This document shows positions 16,325-25,501 of a DNA stretch of 64,000 bases, in pieces. The position numbers and the translations under genes were made by a program. The stretch is from Bradyrhizobium sp. C9 (GTDB taxonomy: Bacteria; Pseudomonadota; Alphaproteobacteria; Rhizobiales; Xanthobacteraceae): the NCBI RefSeq assembly GCF_002532045.1, contig NZ_NWTG01000016.1:110510-174509 (forward strand), in the 5' to 3' direction. The first letter of the stretch is position 1, and each line of letters begins with the position of its first letter. Under the pieces are notes generated by a model, which worked only from the letters and a program-made list of their open reading frames with translations, had not been told where the DNA came from and ran no database searches.

Positions 16325-17689
16325 CTATGGTGGTCTGCCGCGCGATTGCATGCGCCGATACGCCAGCGCATACGGTTTCAACGTGCTCAGGATCAGCAGC
16401 AGGATGACCGGGCCGACCATGAGCGTGAATCCGGCCATCGCGTAGCGCAGCATGGCTTCGTCATGAAAGAACCTGTCGGTAATCAGCGCGATCGCGGTGG
16501 GACCGAAACCGCCGCCGACCACGCTGATCGAGAACAGATAGAGCGCGCTGATCTGGCCGCGCATCTCGTTCGGCGTGACGATCTGGATTGCCGCGTTCTG
16601 GCCGGGAGCCGTCATGCTCAAGGCGGTAAAGCCGAGAAAGCCAAGCGCAAGCGACAACCATGGATCCGGCATCAACGGCATCGCAACGAACATCGGCAAG
16701 GTCAGGCCGTAGGCGAGCAGGCACGACACCACCAGCGCGTCCTGTGGCCGCCGCTTGTTGAGATATTCCGCCAGCAGCGTGCCGAGGGACAGCCCGAGCG
16801 GCGTCGCGATCAGGATGGCACCGCCGAGCAGCGGGCCGACCCGTTCCGGCCCCCAGCCATAGGTCCGCTGGAAGAAGGCCGGCCGCCATGCCTGCAATCC
16901 GTAACTCTCGACCGAGGCGATGGCGATGCTGAGAAACAGCGGCGCGTAGAACCTCCAGTTCAGACGGAGAAAGCGCACGACGTCGCGCAGCGGCACTGCG
17001 CTCCTGGATCTCCGGTCGCGCCGCTCCGGCTCGTGCACGGTTCCCCACATCACAAGCGCGAGCAGCAGCCCTGGCAATCCGGTCGCGAGCAGCACGAGGT
17101 GCCAGTCGCGCACGACGATACCGCCCGGGAGCGACAAGGGCGGCAGGCCGGCAAAGGCAGCGAGCAGACCCCCGCCAAGCGCGAGCGCGCCGGCCATGCC
17201 ACCGGTGATGCCCAGTTGAAAGATCGCAAAGGCGCGCGGCAGCTTGTCGTGCGGCACGAGGTCCGCGATCATCGACATCGAGCACGGCCCCTTGACCGAC
17301 TCGGCGGCCCCGACGAGCGCGCGTGCCGCGAACAGCTGCCAGAGCTGCTGAGCGAGGCCGCATAGCACGGTGGCAAGGCTCCACAGCGTCAAACCCGTGG
17401 TCAGGATCACCTTGCGGCTTCGGGTATCGGCAAGCCGCGACAGCGGAAAGCTGAACAGCACATAGGCGAACGAAAAGGTCAGGCCGATCAGAAGGCTGAT
17501 CTCGGTGTCGGACAGATGCAGATCGCGCTTGATCGGTCCGACCAGCAGGTTGACGATACCGCGATCGATGTTCGACATCATCGAGACCAGAGAAAGCACG
17601 ACGACGCTGTACCAGGCGCGCGACGACGCCGGTAACGTAAAGGCCCGCTCAGCGGCCTGATGCGCTACGACTTCGCTTTCCAACGCCAA
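16325..17689 (-). CDS. MFS transporter
   Basis: A 454-residue protein with twelve predicted helices and the MFS loop motif between helices 2 and 3 (SRLADTRSRKVIL). The start is a TTG at 17689, seven bases after GGGAGA and 41 bases inside the end of the reductase gene; longer readings run through that gene. Being inside the operon with its own ABC importer, it may export a product or take up a related acid. Confidence 0.85.
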   Translation of the reverse strand: MALESEVVAHQAAERAFTLPASSRAWYSVVVLSLVSMMSNIDRGIVNLLVGPIKRDLHLSDTEISLLIGLTFSFAYVLFSFPLSRLADTRSRKVILTTGLTLWSLATVLCGLAQQLWQLFAARALVGAAESVKGPCSMSMIADLVPHDKLPRAFAIFQLGITGGMAGALALGGGLLAAFAGLPPLSLPGGIVVRDWHLVLLATGLPGLLLALVMWGTVHEPERRDRRSRSAVPLRDVVRFLRLNWRFYAPLFLSIAIASVESYGLQAWRPAFFQRTYGWGPERVGPLLGGAILIATPLGLSLGTLLAEYLNKRRPQDALVVSCLLAYGLTLPMFVAMPLMPDPWLSLALGFLGFTALSMTAPGQNAAIQIVTPNEMRGQISALYLFSISVVGGGFGPTAIALITDRFFHDEAMLRYAMAGFTLMVGPVILLLILSTLKPYALAYRRMQSRGRPP

Positions 17690-18635
17690 GATCGTCTCCC
17701 TGCCAGCAATCCCAGTTCTTGTCGCTATCGGTCTGCAGATATCGAATCGCCGAGATCGCGGCCGTCGCGGCGTCGCCGGCGACCGACGCAAGCAGGCGCA
17801 CGGAACGGCTTCGAATGTCGCCAGCAGCGAACAGGCCCGGCAGCGAGGTCCGCATCATCAGGTCGGTCTCGATGTGGCCATCGCTGTCGAGCGCAACGAG
17901 GTCCCGCAGCAAAGCGCTGCGCGGCTCGAGCCCGGGATAGACGAACACCGCGCCGCACGTGGTACGTTCGATCTGCTCGCCGCGGCGGATGACGATCGCC
18001 CTCACCTGCCGATCGCCTTCGATCGCAACGACATCTGCGTCGCTGACTATGCTGACATGGGGCAGCGCGGCGAGTTGTGCGATCGCGGGGGAACGAGCGG
18101 ACGGCGATCGTCCGCGGTGAACAAGCGTGAGCTCGGACGCATGGCCCGCGAGCACCAGCGCCTCATCGACTGCCGAATCGCCGCCGCCGACCACGGCGAC
18201 CGCCTGGCCCGTGAACAACGGGCCGTCGCAGGCCGCGCAGTGCGAGACGCCGCGGCCAACAAACTCCGCTTCACCCGCGACCCCCAATTGGCGCAATGAC
18301 GACCCGGCGGCCATGATCACGGTGCGGGCCACGACTTCATCTTCGCCGCAGACCACGCGAAAGGCGCCGTCGCCGGGAACGAGCGCAGACACGCGGTCGA
18401 GCCGAACGGCAGCGCCGGCCGCCTCCGCCTGCTGCTGCAGCAGAGGACCGAGCTCATATCCTGCGACGCCATCCGGATATCCCGGAAAGTTTCGGATCCT
18501 CTCGATCGTCGCAACCTGGCCGCCCGGCATCGATTGTTCGATGACCAGCGTATTTGCGCCACGCTCCGCCGCAATCATGGCCGCGGTCAGGCCGGCTACG
18601 CCCGCTCCGATGACGACGACGTCTGCGTCTTGCAT
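17649..18635 (-). CDS. Thioredoxin-reductase-like FAD/NAD(P)H disulfide oxidoreductase
   Basis: A 328-residue flavoprotein. The FAD motif VVIGAGVAGLTAA is at the N-terminus, the redox-active pair C-A-A-C-D at 133-137 and the NADPH motif VVGGGDSAVDEA near 149-160, the order of bacterial TrxB. It follows the UGSC gene by 26 bases, which suggests that the UGSC protein, not a general thioredoxin, is its electron acceptor. The C-terminal tail after about residue 298 diverges from TrxB. Confidence 0.9.
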   Translation of the reverse strand: MQDADVVVIGAGVAGLTAAMIAAERGANTLVIEQSMPGGQVATIERIRNFPGYPDGVAGYELGPLLQQQAEAAGAAVRLDRVSALVPGDGAFRVVCGEDEVVARTVIMAAGSSLRQLGVAGEAEFVGRGVSHCAACDGPLFTGQAVAVVGGGDSAVDEALVLAGHASELTLVHRGRSPSARSPAIAQLAALPHVSIVSDADVVAIEGDRQVRAIVIRRGEQIERTTCGAVFVYPGLEPRSALLRDLVALDSDGHIETDLMMRTSLPGLFAAGDIRSRSVRLLASVAGDAATAAISAIRYLQTDSDKNWDCWQGDDLGVGKRSRSASGR

Positions 18636-18661
18636 GACGGTTTGTGCCTGCGGATGTTTGC

Positions 18662-20329
18662 TCAGCGCCAGTCGTCGACCGATACGGTGGCGCGGTTCTT
18701 TGCGCCCATGATCTGCCAGTAGCCGTTGGTCTCACCGCCAACCACGACGACGTTGATCTCCTCCTCGAGGAACATCGGGATCAGCGCATCCGGCGCAGCC
18801 TTCAGCCGCGTCGCCAGCGGCTCGACGCCGAGCGTGGCGTTCGGATAGATGTAGTTCTGCACGAGCTGCATGTCCCAGTAGCGGCCGGCGGGCATCTGCG
18901 CCGTCTCGTGAACGAAGCGGATCAACTTGTCTTTGGTGTCGAAACCGCCACGGTCGATGAATTGGCGCGCCGTAATCGGATCGAGCAGCAGCACCGGCGC
19001 CGTCACGGTGTCGACCGCAACAAGCATGTCGCGCACATGCTCACGCCAGTATTCCTTGCGCAGGCCGAGACCGAAAGTCGTCGAGCGGCAGCCAAAGAAC
19101 ACGCTGACGACGCTGTCTTCCGCCTTGAAGCCGCGCTGCACATGCAGCGGCTCCCAGGGGCTGCGCTCCTCGCTTTCGGCGAAGGTAACGCTGTTGTAGG
19201 TGTAGGCGTTGCCAAGCGATCCCATGAACGTGTCGCCAGGGACCGATCCGCCTTGCAGGTTCTGCGACAACAGCCCGTAGGCGCGCCCGATCGTCGCGTT
19301 GGCGTGATTGTACGGTCCCATTGCGCCGATGCCGCAATTCATGCCGATCTCGTGGCGGATCGGGCCGTTGACCACCGCCATCGCAGAGCCCGAGCTCGAT
19401 GTGCTGCCACGCGCCGTCACTTGCGAGGCGGCGAGCGCCAGGATCACCGGAAAATACTCGGGGCGGGCTCCCGCCATCACGGCATTCACGGCAACCTTCT
19501 CGACCGTGTATTCCCACGCTCCGCGATTATGCGTCGGCTGCATGCGGCCGACGATTTTGTCGGCGGGCTGGCTGGTGCCGGCGAGCATCGCCGCAACCCG
19601 CTCCTCGGTCGGCAGCACGATCGGCAGCTTGTCGGTCCAATGATTGCGCAGAAAGATCTCGTGCAGCTCGGCTTCGGTCGCGGGCTCGACGAGGCGCGGC
19701 GTCGATCGGTCCGCCTCGACCGGGTGACGGTTCGCCGCATGGCTGGTCAGGGCTTCAATGATCTCGCGCATCACCGGACGCCCCGTCACGGGGTCGTCGC
19801 CTTCGACATAAGAACGCAATTCAGTCGCGCTCTTTCCCATCACCGGTTGCGGCACGAACACCGTCGGCGCATCGGGCAAGCCGGCCATCCTGGTCACCGA
19901 GCGCACGACCTTGTCGAAGGTCGCCGTATGAAGCGCGACCGTCGGAATTCCGAATTTGGTCTCGAGGGTCACCGCATGGGTCGAAACCGCCGGCGAGCAA
20001 GTGCTGCAATGGCCGACGCCGATGATCGCGGCGTGTCCGTTTGCCTTGATCTCGGTCCACAATTCCTGGTCGTCGCGGCCGTAATAGCCGGCAAGCGAAA
20101 CGAGCCTGACGGTGACCGATGGCATATGGCCGGCAAACCAGTTGGCGACCTCCTTCAGAAGTTCGATGGAGTCATCGAAGCGGCTGTCGATCAGGTAGAT
20201 CGTCTTTCCATCGAGGCTCCCGAGCCGCGGTGCGAGCGACTTGCTGGTGATCTTCGGCGGATAGCCTACCGGATTGAGGCAGATGATCTGATTCTGGATA
20301 ATGGCAGGAGCGGAAATAGCGATATTCAT
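18662..20329 (-). CDS. UGSC-family protein (Cys variant) with large C-terminal domain
   Basis: A 555-residue protein. Residues 40-145 match the UGSC domain known from metagenomic selenoproteins: the line ADAVIxGxGDUGSC is here AAIIGVGHCSTC (Cys108 and Cys111), followed by the family stretch LETKFGIPTVALHTATF. The codon at 108 is TGC, so no selenocysteine is needed. Residues about 215-555 form a second conserved-looking domain (TDKLPIVLPTEERVAAML, then EKVAVNAVMAGARPEYFPV) for which no function is known to me. First gene of the leftward operon, divergent from a MarR regulator. A thiol-redox enzyme acting with the downstream flavoprotein is inferred. Confidence 0.8.
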   Translation of the reverse strand: MNIAISAPAIIQNQIICLNPVGYPPKITSKSLAPRLGSLDGKTIYLIDSRFDDSIELLKEVANWFAGHMPSVTVRLVSLAGYYGRDDQELWTEIKANGHAAIIGVGHCSTCSPAVSTHAVTLETKFGIPTVALHTATFDKVVRSVTRMAGLPDAPTVFVPQPVMGKSATELRSYVEGDDPVTGRPVMREIIEALTSHAANRHPVEADRSTPRLVEPATEAELHEIFLRNHWTDKLPIVLPTEERVAAMLAGTSQPADKIVGRMQPTHNRGAWEYTVEKVAVNAVMAGARPEYFPVILALAASQVTARGSTSSSGSAMAVVNGPIRHEIGMNCGIGAMGPYNHANATIGRAYGLLSQNLQGGSVPGDTFMGSLGNAYTYNSVTFAESEERSPWEPLHVQRGFKAEDSVVSVFFGCRSTTFGLGLRKEYWREHVRDMLVAVDTVTAPVLLLDPITARQFIDRGGFDTKDKLIRFVHETAQMPAGRYWDMQLVQNYIYPNATLGVEPLATRLKAAPDALIPMFLEEEINVVVVGGETNGYWQIMGAKNRATVSVDDWR

Positions 20330-20437
20330 AACGCCACGAATCCTTCCCTTGCTGCCTTAGACGGCGGCTCTTTTGCTCAGTTTCGGACTGTCACCGTCCG
20401 AATTGTGCCCAATTCTGCATCAAAAATTTTAGTTGTC

Positions 20438-20461
20438 AATAAGATCGTCTGAAATAAGATC
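20438..20461. promoter_or_regulatory. Direct repeat in the UGSC-marR intergenic region
   Basis: AATAAGATC occurs at 20438-20446 and 20453-20461, 15 bp apart, in the AT-rich part of the 177-bp divergent intergenic region. It is a candidate control element for the MarR protein, although MarR sites are usually palindromic. Confidence 0.35.
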
Positions 20462-20506
20462 ATTTATCGACCTTGAGGCGACCTGAGATGGCGGGCATAA
20501 CGAGCC

Positions 20507-21031
20507 ATGCGCCCTCTTGAGGAATGGACCACGACGTTGAGCACCGTTGAATTGCCGGAAACGCCGCCGCGCGAGGACATCAAGGGAGAGGAATTACAGC
20601 TTGGCCTGCATGGCCAGCGGCTCGGCTTCCGCGTACGGCGGTTACACCACCTGCTGAGCCAGCGGGTCGAGGAGGCCTTCGTGTCCTACGGCCTTCGCCC
20701 CGGCTCCCTCACGATGATGGTGCTGATATCGGCGAACCCCGGCTACTCGCAGGTCGAGTTGTCCCGGATCGGCAACCTCGACAAGTCGGCGATCGTGATG
20801 ATCGTCGATGAGCTTGAAAAGCGCGGATTGGCGATCCGCGGCCGATCCTCCAGCGACCGGCGGCGCAATTCGCTGTTTCTGACGGCGCAGGGCGAGAAGC
20901 TGATGAAGGAAATGCACGAGATCGCGATGGCGACGGAGCAACCACTTCGCGACGGCCTGTCGGCGGAAGAATACGATCAGTTGTTCGAGTTGCTGGAGAA
21001 GGCCCGCACCATTGTTGCGGCATCGACTTGA
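20507..21031 (+). CDS. MarR-family transcriptional regulator
   Basis: A 174-residue winged-helix protein: dimerisation helix, then SQVELSRIGNLDKSAIVMIV as recognition region and the wing motif RSSSDRRRNSLFLTAQG. Divergent from the UGSC operon, so it most likely controls that operon and itself, releasing DNA on binding an imported ligand or on thiol oxidation; no conserved Cys argues against the latter. Confidence 0.9.
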   Translation: MRPLEEWTTTLSTVELPETPPREDIKGEELQLGLHGQRLGFRVRRLHHLLSQRVEEAFVSYGLRPGSLTMMVLISANPGYSQVELSRIGNLDKSAIVMIVDELEKRGLAIRGRSSSDRRRNSLFLTAQGEKLMKEMHEIAMATEQPLRDGLSAEEYDQLFELLEKARTIVAAST

Positions 21032-21189
21032 TGAGCGACCGCTCACGTTGACGATGGCGATCGCTGCCCTACGCCGAATAGCTTGCCCTCAGCACGTGCT
21101 TGAGGACCATGCCGGAGCCTTGCGCGGTAGCGCGTCGATGATTCGAGACGCTTGGGAATCTTGAATCCGCCGGGCCGAACATTCCTCCA

Positions 21190-21681
21190 CTACCCGGACG
21201 GCGCGACGTTGACATAGGCGTCACCGCAATAGTGATCAGGACGACTGCAGTTGGCGAAACGCTCTTCCAGAACCAGGACGTATGACGTGTAAGTCGGATC
21301 GGTCGGCGGCCTGAACTTTAAATGAAGATCGAGATCGTCGAAGGATTGATTGGGACCTAACACATCCGCACCGCCAGACAGGTCCTTCGTATAGATCTCC
21401 GCCACTTTGTAGCCTTGAATGTCCGGGCTTTTTCCCGATTTGGCCGCCTGCACGGCCCATACCTGGATCCGCAAGGACCCTGAGGGATTGGTTCCGGTAT
21501 TGTAGATACTCTTGATCGACACGTCGGCGCTGCCCGAACCGATCTTGAGCGATACCGGACCTTGAAAATCGATCCTGGAATCGAGGATTGTTTCTGCGCG
21601 TGCGCCGGCCGGAACGCTTGCCAAGACAATGGCAAGAGGAAACACCGAGTTCCATGTCAGATCGGATCGCATCAATCTCAT
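21190..21681 (-). CDS. Secreted protein of unknown function
   Basis: A 163-residue protein with signal peptide (FPLAIVLASVPAGARA, then ETILD) and GAGGG before the ATG. The mature part is beta-rich (GPVSLKIGSGSADVSIKSI, LRIQVWAVQA), with a Cys pair near the C-terminus (NCSRPDHYCG) that can form a periplasmic disulfide. No family recognised. Confidence 0.65.
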   Translation of the reverse strand: MRLMRSDLTWNSVFPLAIVLASVPAGARAETILDSRIDFQGPVSLKIGSGSADVSIKSIYNTGTNPSGSLRIQVWAVQAAKSGKSPDIQGYKVAEIYTKDLSGGADVLGPNQSFDDLDLHLKFRPPTDPTYTSYVLVLEERFANCSRPDHYCGDAYVNVAPSG

Positions 21682-21711
21682 GATACCCTCACTCGACGGG
21701 ATGACCGCAAC

Positions 21712-22086
21712 TCAGCATTGCGGGCCCGCGGAGAGCTTGCCGCACCATTCGAACGTTGTCTTCAAATCCGTGGTGGAGAACACCACGTAACCACGATATC
21801 GCTCATATCCCATAGCCGGCCTCCCATTGAGTTCGCCCTGCCACCAGGGACCGGCATTTCTGCCAAAAAAGCTGACAGCGGTGCCCGCGAATACGAAACG
21901 CAGGTCGTGCTGGCCATCGGCCGACATTTCATCACTGATCCTGCAGGGCTTCGGCGGCCCAACGTCAAGGTCACAGAAGCCCGACCATTTCGAGGGCCCC
22001 TTCTCCTGACCGCTTGCCGGTAATCCACAGATCACCATCGCTCCAGTCGCGGCCATGGCGCTGTAACGCATGAACATGATCATCAT
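21712..22086 (-). CDS. Secreted protein of unknown function
   Basis: A 124-residue protein; the ATG at 22086 follows GAGGG and begins a signal peptide (MMIMFMRYSAMAATGAMVIC). The mature part has four Cys (FCDLDVGPPKPC, WCGKLSAGPQC) suggesting two disulfides. A longer start at 22161 would overlap the broken immunity gene. No family recognised. Confidence 0.55.
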   Translation of the reverse strand: MMIMFMRYSAMAATGAMVICGLPASGQEKGPSKWSGFCDLDVGPPKPCRISDEMSADGQHDLRFVFAGTAVSFFGRNAGPWWQGELNGRPAMGYERYRGYVVFSTTDLKTTFEWCGKLSAGPQC

Positions 22087-22157
22087 GCTATTCCCTCGAG
22101 GCGAGTCCCTCAGCAGAGCGAGAGCAACGGGAAGTCGTTTGGCGATCATGATCGAAC

Positions 22158-22584
22158 TCAAGCCTTTCGCTCATTGAGATAGCGTTCCAGATAATCAGCA
22201 AAGCGCCTGTCATCCAGATGTCCAGAAAGACGATAGGGAGGATCGTAGGAGAACGCGAATTTGTATGTTCCGTCGCGTTCGATCGTCACATCGCAAGCCG
22301 TCCAGTAAAGACCGCTTTGGCCATGCACAACCTCCGCAACATTCTCCAAGCCTTTCGGCTTCATCTGAAAGACGAAAGTCGACCTTTTCAAATCTGCCGG
22401 CCGAAGAGCGCGCAATCGAGAAGGCAATCGTGCTGCTCGTCGTCTCAGGAGTATGCAGGAGAGTTTCGTAGTTTACGACGATCCGCTCCCACACCCGATC
22501 GTTCCAGTCACCATTCATGACATCGGACACACTCGCGACGATAGCTTTTGCTGTCTCCGCGTAGGCCTGCTCCAGCTCATTCAT
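22158..22584 (-). pseudogene. YezG / DUF600-type immunity protein gene, frameshifted
   Basis: From ATG 22584 (GGAG six bases upstream) the frame reads MNELEQAYAETAKAIV, then VDFRLSDEAERL, and derails near 22350-22360. The -1 or +1 frame continues GLENVAEVVHG, WTACDVTIERDGTYKFAFSY, DPPYRL to a stop at 22158. Joined, the two give about 140 residues with the layout of YezG-type immunity proteins against polymorphic nuclease toxins. No toxin gene is adjacent. Either a real frameshift or a sequencing error. Confidence 0.7.
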
Positions 22585-22694
22585 CGACGGCTCCAAGCGC
22601 TCGACTCCCTTGAGGCTCGAATTATATAGATGCCGGAGGCGCCGGCCAGATAATCCCGGCTAATGAAAGACGCCTTCCTCGAGCTGATTGGCAA

Positions 22695-22835
22695 ACAGAC
22701 ACGAATGGCATCCGAGAACGGATGGGCATTCATGCGGTCGCGGACCAACATAGCAAGCCCTCCATGCCCTTTGCAGAAGTCGATTGGCTTAGTTGCCAGC
22801 ATCTCCCGAGCAGCGTCGGAAGAACCGATCACCAG
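22695..22835 (-). mobile_element. IS66-family tnpB remnant
   Basis: The reverse-strand frame reads LVIGSSDAAREMLATKPIDF, then CKGHGGLAMLVRDRMNAHPF and SDAIRV. This follows the start of IS66 TnpB (LATRPVDFRKG, GLAALVQ, DPFSG). Upstream tnpA and the rest of tnpB are absent, so it is a scar. The surrounding 22597-23287 holds no other convincing gene. Confidence 0.6.
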
Positions 22836-23287
22836 CGCATACAAATTGCGCTTCCGCGTGCGGAACTTGACGGCATCTGCCGTATGGCAAAGCCGCACGG
22901 ATCGAAAACGACATGCCGAACAGACGGGTCATCCCCGGCCAGCAAGAACATAGACGTCCGTGATCATGCCCAGCAGCAAGGTTGTTCTCTTCACGAAAAC
23001 ATGACAGCACTTGTGCAACGACCTGCACACTCTCGACGTCGCACCGTGGCCGGCGCAAGGCGACGCGCGCTTGCCTTGAACTTTCCGAACGCCCCGGGCG
23101 GCGGAGAATCCCGATCGCCGGTATAGATTCTCTAATCTGAAACGCCAGAAAATCTGCGTTGTCATTCCGAGCTGGCGAGCCATAGTCCCCCACCGAGACA
23201 ATCACTTCCTCGTCACGCCGGCTCGACTGAGCATCTGATTGTCTCACGCGATGCCAACTCGAACCGCTCCCTCACAGAGAAACATAC

Positions 23288-24175
23288 ATGCATCCAGTTT
23301 CCACCGAAGATCCGACTTACCGGAAGCGGATCAACGTCCTCAATACGAATATGGCCTATGTAGATGTGGGAGAAGGTGACCCGATCGTTTTCCTTCATGG
23401 GAATCCGACGCCGTCATACCTGTGGCGAAACATCATTCCGCACATCGTCCAGTTCGGAAGATGTCTTGCCCCTGACTTCGTCGGTATGGGTAACTCCGGG
23501 CCCGCACCCGACGGCTCCTATCGTTTCGTCGACCATCGCCGATATCTTGATGCGTGGTTCGAAGAAATGGACCTCACGCGGAACGTCATTCTCGTCGTTC
23601 ACGATTGGGGATCGGCGCTCGGCTTTGACTGGGCTTTTCGCCACCAAGATCGCGTCAAGGCAATCGTTTACATGGAAGGAATAGTAAGACCCTTCTACTC
23701 CTGGGATGAGTGGCCGGCAGCAACGCGCGCCTTTTTTCAGGCCCAACGCACACCTCAGGGCGAAGAACTCATTCTCCAGAAGAATCTCTTCATCGAATAT
23801 CTGCTACCGCTCCGCAATATCTCGAAGGATGCCATGGAGGTATACCGGCGACACTACCGCAACCCGGGCGCGTCTCGTCAACCGATGTTGACATGGACGC
23901 GTGAACTACCGATCGCGGGAGAGCCGGCCGACGTCTGCGAGATTGTCGAAACGTATTCAAATTGGTTGTCGACCAGCTTGATCCCAAAGCTGTTCATCGA
24001 TGCGGAGCCCGCGGGGTTTCTGATTGGCGCTCAGCGCGAATTCTGTCGCGCGTGGCCTAACCAGCAGACGCTTATCGTCAACGGTTCGCACTTCCTTCAA
24101 GAGGAGGCACCGGAGGAAGTGGCAGACGCGACGGCGCGTTTCATCGCCAAGGTACAGGCGGGCCAGATCAGATAG
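23288..24175 (+). CDS. dhaA: Haloalkane dehalogenase, subfamily HLD-II (DbjA/DhaA-like)
   Basis: A 295-residue alpha/beta hydrolase that would cleave carbon-halogen bonds of haloalkanes to alcohol, halide and proton in the cytoplasm. All HLD-II key residues are in place: halide-binding Asn39 (FLHGNPTPSYLW) and Trp107, nucleophile Asp106 (VVHDWGSALGF), acid Glu130 (YMEG), base His268 (GSHFLQEEAPEE). Length agrees with DbjA and DhaA. It stands alone next to the IS66 scar; no haloalcohol or aldehyde dehydrogenase follows. A natural role other than dehalogenation cannot be excluded. Confidence 0.92.
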   Translation: MHPVSTEDPTYRKRINVLNTNMAYVDVGEGDPIVFLHGNPTPSYLWRNIIPHIVQFGRCLAPDFVGMGNSGPAPDGSYRFVDHRRYLDAWFEEMDLTRNVILVVHDWGSALGFDWAFRHQDRVKAIVYMEGIVRPFYSWDEWPAATRAFFQAQRTPQGEELILQKNLFIEYLLPLRNISKDAMEVYRRHYRNPGASRQPMLTWTRELPIAGEPADVCEIVETYSNWLSTSLIPKLFIDAEPAGFLIGAQREFCRAWPNQQTLIVNGSHFLQEEAPEEVADATARFIAKVQAGQIR

Positions 24176-24180
24176 CGGGG

Positions 24181-24527
24181 ATGCGAGGCGGCACTTTGAA
24201 GCTGCATGCGCCTTGCGGGCGTCGACTCCTCCATAGCGCGTCGGCAAGTTCAGTCATCGTCATACGACATTTCCTGAACGCGACCTCACCTTTTTATGCC
24301 AGTTCAGCGTATGCTCACAGCAACTATGATCCGGGGACAGACGCATCGCGGCTCCTATCGCGGCGGGTCCCCAATAGCGGCAGCCGGGTCGCTTTGAAAT
24401 CTGCCGAAGCCCGCCGGCGCCAGCAGCCGGCCAGTCCCGGATCGCAAGTCCAGCTCCCGACGCCTATCCGTCATCGAGACCCCGCCCGCGACGTACTTGC
24501 ATAAATGGCCGCGCGATTGAATATTCG
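24181..24527. other. Intergenic stretch without recognisable gene
   Basis: About 350 bases between the dehalogenase and the LysR gene. Short frames only, none with a ribosome site or familiar sequence. No terminator hairpin with T-run seen. Confidence 0.5.
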
Positions 24528-24542
24528 TTGCACTGTTTGCAA
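24528..24542. promoter_or_regulatory. LysR-type box before the LysR gene
   Basis: The perfect palindrome TTGCA-N5-TGCAA (T-N11-A class) directly precedes the regulator and probably mediates autoregulation. Confidence 0.55.
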
Positions 24543-24559
24543 TGATCAGGGTCATGCCG

Positions 24560-25480
24560 ATGAACGCCAAGCTGGAGCCGCGCCGACTGCACTATTTCAT
24601 GGAGGTGCTCAATAGCGGCTCCGTGCGCGGCGCGGCCGGCGCGCTCGGCATGGACGCCTCGGCAGTCAGCCGGGCGGTTGGCTTACTCGAGAAGGAATAT
24701 GGCGCGCGCCTGCTGGAACGGCGCGGCCGCGGCGTTACGCCGACTGACGCCGGCCAACTGCTCGCCGCCTACCTGCACCGCCAGCAGGGCGAACGACAGG
24801 CGCTGCTCGCGCAAATGGACAGCATCCGCAAGGTCGAGTCGGGTCATATCGATCTCGTGACGGGCGAAGGTTATGTCGATTGGCTGGCCAGGAGCAGCTT
24901 GAGCCGCTTCATGCAAACCCACCCGAAGATCACGATCAGCCTCGATATCGGAAGCACAGACGAGATCGTCCAGCAGGTCGTGGAAGAACGCGCGCATATC
25001 GGCGTCCTGTTCAATCCGCCGCGCGATGATCGACTGCGCTCGCATCATTCGCAGCCGCATCCGATCAGGGCCGTGGTGCCGCGCGGGCACCCGCTGACCC
25101 GGCTCGGCCGGCCGCTCAAGCTCGCCGACCTCGCACCTTACCCGGGAGCCGCGATGCATCCGAACTACGGCCTGCGCCAGCATGTCCAGGCCGCCGAGAT
25201 CAGCGAAGGCGTCCGCCTCAATTTCGCGTTCACCACCGCCTCGTTCGACGCGCTCGCCCATTACGTGACCGCCGGGCTTGGCTATGCGTTGGCATCGAGC
25301 CTTGCGATGACGGAGGCCGATGCCGCCAAGGTGGTGGCGCTGCCGATGAAGAATGCGCTGCTGCATCGTGGCCGCACCCACGTGGTCTCGCGTCAGGGAC
25401 GCACCCTGCCGCCCGCCGCGATGCAGCTGCTGCGGATGATGGTCGCCGAGATGCGATCACCGGGAAGCGGTGCGCGGTAG
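24560..25480 (+). CDS. LysR-family transcriptional regulator
   Basis: A 306-residue regulator. Residues 4-63 are the winged helix (RRLHYFMEVLNSGSVRGAAG, ASAVSRAVGLLEKEYG), followed by the periplasmic-binding-like effector domain. ATGs at 24542, 24554 and 24560 are in frame; 24560 is preferred because the family usually begins two to four residues before LEPRRL and the first ATG touches the palindrome. Convergent with the lipid operon, so its target is not evident. Confidence 0.88.
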   Translation: MNAKLEPRRLHYFMEVLNSGSVRGAAGALGMDASAVSRAVGLLEKEYGARLLERRGRGVTPTDAGQLLAAYLHRQQGERQALLAQMDSIRKVESGHIDLVTGEGYVDWLARSSLSRFMQTHPKITISLDIGSTDEIVQQVVEERAHIGVLFNPPRDDRLRSHHSQPHPIRAVVPRGHPLTRLGRPLKLADLAPYPGAAMHPNYGLRQHVQAAEISEGVRLNFAFTTASFDALAHYVTAGLGYALASSLAMTEADAAKVVALPMKNALLHRGRTHVVSRQGRTLPPAAMQLLRMMVAEMRSPGSGAR

Positions 25481-25501
25481 ACTCAGGCGACCCTTACGAC
25501 C

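Noticed and set aside
20006..20008. Selenocysteine codon in the UGSC-like motif
   Set aside because: The codon is TGC, not TGA; no SECIS-like hairpin is required.
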